In this document: positions 5,093 to 9,518 of the stretch, piece by piece | Position numbering within the stretch: the first letter of the stretch is position 1 | How the letters are laid out: the number at the start of each line of letters is the position of its first letter | Assembly (NCBI GenBank): GCA_017540915.1 | Contig: JAFYAD010000138.1 | Span: 1-9,518 of the forward strand | Source of the DNA: Lachnospiraceae bacterium | GTDB taxonomy: Bacteria; Bacillota_A; Clostridia; Lachnospirales; Lachnospiraceae | Length of the DNA: 9,518 nt | Direction of reading: 5' to 3' | Program-made: the position numbers and the translations under genes | Notes under the pieces: model-generated | Database searches by the model: none | What the model saw: only the letters and a program-made list of their open reading frames with translations | Told to the model about the DNA's origin: nothing

Positions 5093-7192
5093 ATGTTTAA
5101 AAATTATTCTATCGAGATAGGCGGCAGAACACTGTCTATCGATATAGGGCGTGTATGTGCGCAGGCTAACGGCGCAGCGCTCTTAAGATACGGTGACACA
5201 ACAGTTCTGTCCACAGCGACAGCTTCCGAAAAGCCCAGAGACGGTATAGATTTCTTCCCGCTCTCAGTTGAGTATGAGGAGAAGATGTACTCTGTAGGTA
5301 AGATCCCGGGAGGCTTCAACAAGCGCGAGGGTAAGGCCAGTGAGAATGCGATCCTCACAAGCCGTGTTATCGACCGCCCCATGCGTCCTCTTTTCCCGAA
5401 GGATTACAGAAATGACGTTACATTGAATAACATGGTAATGAGCGTTGATCCGGAATGCAGACCTGAGGTCGTAGCAATGCTGGGTGCAGCTCTTGCCACC
5501 ACTATATCAGACATTCCGTTTGACGGACCATGTGCCATGACTCAGATGGGTCTGGTGAAGGGTGAGTTCATAGTGAACCCCTCACAGGAGCAGTGGGATA
5601 ACGGTGATCTTCAGCTTACCGTAGCTTCTACATCAGAGAAGGTCATCATGATAGAGGCAGGTGCCAATATCGTTCCCGAGGATAAGATGTTAGAGGCTAT
5701 TTACAAGTGCCATGACATCAATCAGACCATTATCAGCTTCTTTAAGCAGATCGCTGCAGAGGTTGGTAAGCCAAAGCATGAATATACAAGCTGCGCTATT
5801 CCCGAGGCACTGTTTGAGGAGATTAAAAAGATCGTTCCTCCGGCAGAGATGGAAGAGGCAGTATTTACAGATGTAAAGCAGGTACGCGAGGAGAATATCC
5901 GCAAGGTTACAGCTAAGCTTGAGGAGGCATTTGCCGATAATGAGGAGTATCTTGCACTCCTTGGTGAGGCTATATACCAGTACCAGAAGAAGACAGTCCG
6001 CAAGATGATCTTAAAGGATCACAAGAGACCTGACGGTCGTGCTATCAATGAGATCCGTCCTCTTGCAGCTGAAGTTGATCTCATACCGAGAGTACACGGT
6101 TCGGCTATGTTCACCAGAGGACAGACACAGATCTGTGATGTTGTGACATTGGCTCCGCTGTCTGAGGTACAGAAGATCGACGGTCTTGATGCATTTGTTA
6201 CTACAAAGAGATATATGCATCATTACAACTTCCCGTCATATTCGGTAGGCGAGACAAAGGTAAGCCGCGGTCCGGGACGTCGTGAGATAGGTCACGGGGC
6301 TCTGGCTGAGAAGGCTCTTATGCCTGTACTGCCCACTACTGAAGAGTTCCCATATGCCATCAGAGCCGTATCAGAGACCTTCGAGTCAAACGGTTCAACT
6401 TCAATGGCATCTACATGTGCATCCTGCATGTCACTTATGGCTGCGGGTGTTCCGATAAAGAGTATGGTAGCCGGTATTTCCTGCGGTCTTGTGACAGGCG
6501 ATACTGATGATGATTTCATCGTATTGACAGATATCCAGGGACTTGAGGATTTCTTCGGAGATATGGACTTCAAGGTTACAGGTACACACGAGGGTATCAC
6601 GGCTATCCAGATGGATATCAAGATCCACGGACTTACAAGACCTATCGTAGAAGAGGCTATAAGACGTACACGCGAAGCCCGTCTCTACATAATGGACGAG
6701 GTTATGAGCAAGGCTATAGATAAGCCGCGTGAGACAGTAGGCGCTTATGCTCCGAAGATCATCCAGCTCACCATCGATCCCCAGAAGATCGGCGATGTTG
6801 TCGGTCAGCGCGGAAAGACCATCAATGAGATCATCGAGCGCACAGGCGTTAAGATCGACATCACTGATGACGGAAACGTTTCTATCTGCGGTACAGAGAG
6901 AGAGAAGATGGATGAAGCTCTTGAGATGGTTAAGATCATCACAACAGACTTCGAACAGGGACAGATATTCACAGGTAAGGTTATCTCTATCAAAGAGTTC
7001 GGCGCATTCATCGAGTTTGCCCCGGGCAAAGAGGGCATGGTACACATCTCAAAGATCTGCGATCGCAGAATAGAGCATGTTGAGGACGAGCTTACATTGG
7101 GAGATGTTGTGACAGTTATCTGCACAGGAAAAGACAAGATGGGTCGCATCGGCTTCTCTATGAAGGATGTTCCGGCAGACAAGAGAAAATAA
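5093..7192 (+). CDS. pnp: Polyribonucleotide nucleotidyltransferase (PNPase)
   Basis: 699 residues from ATG 5093, near the usual ~700. PNPase is a homotrimeric phosphorolytic 3'-5' exoribonuclease that degrades mRNA and can add tails. Domains in order: first RNase PH core (~1-215, with GKIPGGFNKREGKASENAILTSR-type motif near 68), helical domain (~240-300), second RNase PH core (~315-550, with GPGRREIGHG, SNGSTSMAST and the catalytic region containing GDMDF at 489-493), KH domain with GQRG loop at 571-574, and S1 domain (~620-690). All expected motifs are intact. GGAGG (5081-5085) at 7 nt spacing sets the start at 5093; the frame extends back to a TTG at 5051, but that lies inside the rpsO-pnp hairpin and adds 14 residues alien to the family. 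It is followed by a terminator at 7224. Confidence 0.98.
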   Translation: MFKNYSIEIGGRTLSIDIGRVCAQANGAALLRYGDTTVLSTATASEKPRDGIDFFPLSVEYEEKMYSVGKIPGGFNKREGKASENAILTSRVIDRPMRPLFPKDYRNDVTLNNMVMSVDPECRPEVVAMLGAALATTISDIPFDGPCAMTQMGLVKGEFIVNPSQEQWDNGDLQLTVASTSEKVIMIEAGANIVPEDKMLEAIYKCHDINQTIISFFKQIAAEVGKPKHEYTSCAIPEALFEEIKKIVPPAEMEEAVFTDVKQVREENIRKVTAKLEEAFADNEEYLALLGEAIYQYQKKTVRKMILKDHKRPDGRAINEIRPLAAEVDLIPRVHGSAMFTRGQTQICDVVTLAPLSEVQKIDGLDAFVTTKRYMHHYNFPSYSVGETKVSRGPGRREIGHGALAEKALMPVLPTTEEFPYAIRAVSETFESNGSTSMASTCASCMSLMAAGVPIKSMVAGISCGLVTGDTDDDFIVLTDIQGLEDFFGDMDFKVTGTHEGITAIQMDIKIHGLTRPIVEEAIRRTREARLYIMDEVMSKAIDKPRETVGAYAPKIIQLTIDPQKIGDVVGQRGKTINEIIERTGVKIDITDDGNVSICGTEREKMDEALEMVKIITTDFEQGQIFTGKVISIKEFGAFIEFAPGKEGMVHISKICDRRIEHVEDELTLGDVVTVICTGKDKMGRIGFSMKDVPADKRK

Positions 7193-7223
7193 ATGATCCA
7201 TCCGGGATTGATTCAGTAAAGCG

Positions 7224-7261
7224 CGGGAAAGTCTTTTAACGGACTTTCCCGATTTGTTGTT
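7224..7261 (+). terminator. Intrinsic terminator after pnp
   Basis: CGGGAAAGTC (7224-7233) pairs perfectly with GACTTTCCCG (7242-7251) around an 8-nt loop, followed by the T-rich tail ATTTGTTGTT. It ends the rpsO-pnp transcript 32 bp after the pnp stop. Confidence 0.85.
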
Positions 7262-7281
7262 ACATAACTTTTGAATAATAT
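7254..7281 (+). promoter_or_regulatory. Possible promoter of the SGNH hydrolase gene, overlapping the pnp terminator tail
   Basis: TAATAT (7276-7281) is a good -10 box. The best -35 partner is a poor TTGTTG (7254-7259) at 16 bp, or TTTGTT (7253-7258) at 17 bp, both within the T-rich terminator tail. If used, transcription would start near 7288, only about 9 nt before the ATG at 7297. Confidence 0.4.
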
Positions 7282-7296
7282 TTGGACAATAAATCC

Positions 7297-8694
7297 ATGA
7301 AAGATAAAAGAATACTAATATGGTTTTTACCGGCGATAATGATGCTGATAATAGTGGCATCCTATGCCGTTTTGACGGACGGACGTTTTGCACAGGCGAA
7401 GACAGGGAAAAACAAGGTTTCCGGCAATGAGGTCGTGGTGACCGGTAACACGATGGATACGGTCAGTGATAATGCCGTCAGCGGTAATGATGTCAGTGGT
7501 GATGCAGTCAGTGATAATGCTGTCAGCGGTAATACCGTCAGCGATAATACAGTCAGCAGTAATACAGTAAGCGGTGATGAGGCTGCATCTAAGCCTCAGA
7601 TCAAGCTTTCAAGACCTGTCGTGAGTGCCATTGCAAAAGATGATTTCACAGTGCTCCTGACCTGGGATAAGGTGGAGAAAGCCAACAGTTACATGGTATA
7701 CAGGTGTCGCACAAAGGATGGCAGATACAAGTGCATAGGTGTAACTGACAAAAAGAAGTTTACAGATACAGATGTAAAACGTGCCGTGACATATTACTAT
7801 GTAGTATGCGCGGTGAGGGTTGATAAGAAAACCGGAGATATCCTATCTCAAAGCAGGTATTCAAAGATATGTCATGTGAACATATACATGAATCCGCCGA
7901 AGGTGAGTGTGACGGATGTCTCGGCCAGTCATGTCACATTAAAGTTTACACGGTCCAAAAACGCACAGGTCAGCAATATATACAGATCCACAAAGCCTGA
8001 CGGTGAGTTTTATAAGGTTGGATATACCACAGAGAAAACTTTTACGGATACTAAGGTGGATTCCAATACAACCTATTATTACAAGGTTTTGGGAAAATGC
8101 ATCAATAAGGACGGACGAACAGTCTGGTCTTTGAACAGCAATATTGTGGAGACCACTACCAAGACGGTATACAATAAGACGGTTTATGTGGGTGATTCCA
8201 TAATACATGGGATCATGGACTACGGTTTTGTGACGTCATCATCCACGAATGAAAAGGTGATCGCAAAGGTGGGCGTTGGAACCAAGTCTTTCTATGAGAG
8301 TGAACTGATGGACAGTCTCAAGAAAGTGGGAACCGCCAGAGTATTCATCATGCTGGGAATAAACTCGCTCTGGTCTGAGGATGCAATACCAGGTATCATC
8401 AAATACTATAAGCTCATAGTGGAGGATCTTAAGGCGGCCAGTCCGGATGCGGATATCGTATGTCTTTCCCTTGCACCTACCGCATCCACTGCAAAGATCA
8501 AGAACTCAAACGTCAACAAGTTTAATAAAGCTCTTGAGGAGATGGCGAAGGAGTGCGGTGTCAGTTACTTTGATTTCACATCAATATTAAAGGATTCAAA
8601 CGGATATCTCATGGACAGCAGGGCTGGTTACGACGGTATTCACTGGACAAAATCCACTTATGATGATGTGGTGGCTATATTGAGAGAGTATTAA
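7297..8694 (+). CDS. Exported or membrane-anchored Fn3-Fn3-SGNH hydrolase with VSGN linker
   Basis: 465 residues from ATG 7297. Residues ~5-25 form a hydrophobic segment after a basic start (MKDKR), a signal peptide or membrane anchor. A pentapeptide run follows (56-95), then two fibronectin-III-like domains (~103-198 and ~200-288; both carry the FTDT...YYYxV pattern near their ends). The C-terminal SGNH/GDSL domain (~293-465) has the block I nucleophile GDS (299-301), block III G-I-N (354-356) and block V DGIH (446-449), so the Ser/Asp/His catalytic residues are present. SGNH enzymes are esterases or lipases, and envelope members often remove acetyl groups from polysaccharides or peptidoglycan; the substrate here is unknown. 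The frame extends to TTG 7282, but that abuts the -10 box. Neither start has a clear Shine-Dalgarno. Expressed apart from pnp. Confidence 0.85.
   Translation: MKDKRILIWFLPAIMMLIIVASYAVLTDGRFAQAKTGKNKVSGNEVVVTGNTMDTVSDNAVSGNDVSGDAVSDNAVSGNTVSDNTVSSNTVSGDEAASKPQIKLSRPVVSAIAKDDFTVLLTWDKVEKANSYMVYRCRTKDGRYKCIGVTDKKKFTDTDVKRAVTYYYVVCAVRVDKKTGDILSQSRYSKICHVNIYMNPPKVSVTDVSASHVTLKFTRSKNAQVSNIYRSTKPDGEFYKVGYTTEKTFTDTKVDSNTTYYYKVLGKCINKDGRTVWSLNSNIVETTTKTVYNKTVYVGDSIIHGIMDYGFVTSSSTNEKVIAKVGVGTKSFYESELMDSLKKVGTARVFIMLGINSLWSEDAIPGIIKYYKLIVEDLKAASPDADIVCLSLAPTASTAKIKNSNVNKFNKALEEMAKECGVSYFDFTSILKDSNGYLMDSRAGYDGIHWTKSTYDDVVAILREY
7462..7581 (+). repeat. Tandem 15-bp repeat encoding eight VSxNx pentapeptides
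   Basis: Eight uninterrupted 15-bp units, each beginning GT(C/A)AG and coding VS(D/G/S)(N/D)x at residues 56-95 of the SGNH protein. Degenerate units (VSGN at 41-44, VTGN at 48-51) precede it. Units differ mainly at third codon positions and in the fourth and fifth residues, so the array is not freshly amplified. Probable extracytoplasmic spacer between the membrane segment and the Fn3 domains. Confidence 0.88.
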
Positions 8695-8754
8695 ATTTTT
8701 TTCTTTTCACAATCTGTAATGCAGGATCTAAAATGAGAAGGCTGTGAACAGATG

Positions 8755-8794
8755 ATAAAATCCCCCCGGAGGATGATCTCCGGGGGGATTTTAT
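8755..8794. terminator. Strong bidirectional terminator between convergent genes
   Basis: A perfect 17-bp inverted repeat: the left arm 8755-8771 (ATAAAAT, six C, GGAG) pairs with the right arm 8778-8794 around a GATGAT loop. The A-run on the left and T-run on the right make it read as GC-stem plus T-tail on both strands. It can stop the SGNH gene from the left and the membrane protein gene from the right. The rest of the 8695-8872 gap holds a T-run right after the SGNH stop and a weaker inverted repeat GAGCAGG (8811-8817) / CCTGCTC (8834-8840); I see no gene in it. Confidence 0.9.
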
Positions 8795-8872
8795 GCACAA
8801 GTCTCGCGGCGAGCAGGGTGCGATCACATCTTTCCTGCTCAATCAGACATTATGGTGAACATATGGGAAATA

Positions 8873-9475
8873 CTACCTTATCACCTGCAGTATCAATACC
8901 AACAGCAGAACCGCTATTACGAGTACAACAACGCCTACGGCTTTGTTAGCCTGCCTGCCGCTTTTGGATACCCATATCACAATGACGGCGAGAATGACGC
9001 CAAGTATGAGGATCGCCAGCTTGCTGAACGCTTTCAGCTGATAATTGATGTCCAGCCTGTTCTCTGTTCCCAGGGGGAATTGTAACCCGGATTCTGAGAG
9101 ACTGCTCGCTCTTGATACAAGTTCATTTCTGACGTCAAAATCATTGACCCACTTTGACAGAGCGGTCACATTTACTCCGCCGGAAGCGATTGAGGTCATA
9201 TCCGCATTGAAGTTCTTTTTGTACCAGCTGCTTGAAGCCTGCAATATATAGGCCGCACCTGTGTCATAGTCCACTCCGACATAGTAATGATCCTTGCCGG
9301 TGGGGATCAGCCCGTTGATAGAGTGTTCGATCGTCAGTATTTCCGCACATTCATCAATATTAATGGTATGTCTGTCTTTTGTATTGACCAGATCGTAAAT
9401 TCCGGTTCCCAGAAGGTATCCAATAAATGCTAGACCTAGGATTGCTGCTAATACTTTTTTCAGATTTTCTTTCAT
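8873..9475 (-). CDS. Three-helix membrane protein of unknown function
   Basis: 200 residues. I do not recognise the family. After a basic N-terminus (MKENLKK), residues ~8-30 form a hydrophobic helix; ~31-150 are soluble with no cysteine motif other than a lone C43 and with a VGVDYDTGAAYIL strand (~67-79) and SSSWYKKNF; ~153-170 and ~180-199 are two further helices joined by the basic loop KSGRQANK. Positive-inside rules put the 120-residue domain outside the cell and that loop inside. On the minus strand AAGGAGA (9485-9491) lies 9 nt before the ATG, a good ribosome binding site, and the A/T-rich bases beyond 9491 could hold part of a promoter that I cannot delimit. It converges on the SGNH gene, with a shared terminator between them. 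Transcribed alone as far as the window shows. Real gene status is supported by the RBS and coherent topology. Confidence 0.8.
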   Translation of the reverse strand: MKENLKKVLAAILGLAFIGYLLGTGIYDLVNTKDRHTINIDECAEILTIEHSINGLIPTGKDHYYVGVDYDTGAAYILQASSSWYKKNFNADMTSIASGGVNVTALSKWVNDFDVRNELVSRASSLSESGLQFPLGTENRLDINYQLKAFSKLAILILGVILAVIVIWVSKSGRQANKAVGVVVLVIAVLLLVLILQVIR

Positions 9476-9518
9476 CTTATTAAATCTCCTTGGATTTTTT
9501 ATGATGTAGAATGATTTA

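Noticed and set aside
6431..7045. 204-residue minus-strand frame and several shorter frames opposite pnp
   Set aside because: Pnp is continuous and fully conserved here; the antisense frames have no family features or ribosome binding sites.
7462..7581. 15-bp tandem array as a non-coding iteron or replication origin
   Set aside because: The array keeps the reading frame, varies mostly at synonymous positions, and codes a pentapeptide motif seen in a second exported protein.
8852..9085. 77-residue plus-strand frame rich in Tyr, Gln and Asn (YQYQQQNRYYEYNN region)
   Set aside because: The composition looks striking, but the frame is the complement of hydrophobic Leu/Ile/Val codons in the third membrane helix of the minus-strand gene, which has a good ribosome binding site and coherent topology.

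Overview
This window looks like the chromosome of a low-to-mid GC Clostridia bacterium, most likely Lachnospiraceae. That placement is inferred from three things: the protein families, the RbfA-NrnA-TruB-RibF / S15-PNPase gene order, and the runs of VSGN-type pentapeptides in two exported proteins, a feature I associate with that family. No 16S or other decisive marker is present.

Left part (1-3238), plus strand: the downstream half of a translation/RNA-processing operon. It holds the 3' end of rbfA (ribosome maturation), a DHH/DHHA1 phosphoesterase of the NrnA type (nanoRNA and pAp turnover), truB (tRNA Psi55 synthase) and ribF (FMN/FAD synthesis). nrnA-truB abut and truB-ribF overlap. Two copies of a GC-rich double-hairpin repeat lie in this operon. 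One is in the rbfA-nrnA gap. The other sits exactly at the truB-ribF junction, where it is read in frame and would form the N-terminal extension of RibF.

Middle (3239-4621): an exported SH3-SH3-NlpC/P60 cell-wall hydrolase with its own near-consensus promoter, placed between ribF and rpsO. Upstream of the promoter is a direct repeat that resembles, but does not exactly match, a WalR box.

Right-middle (4622-7251): rpsO and pnp, with a separate promoter, a structured rpsO leader that may be an S15-responsive element, a strong hairpin in the rpsO-pnp gap, and an intrinsic terminator after pnp.

Right (7252-9518): an exported or membrane-anchored protein with a VSGN pentapeptide linker, two fibronectin-III-like domains and a C-terminal SGNH hydrolase domain. 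A very strong symmetrical terminator follows, and then a convergent minus-strand gene for a three-helix membrane protein of unknown function.

Most of the window is ordinary conserved housekeeping DNA. The points worth a second look are the repeat captured by the ribF start, the shared pentapeptide linkers of the two envelope enzymes, the rpsO leader, and the unassigned membrane protein. I did not see evidence for a wholly new system.
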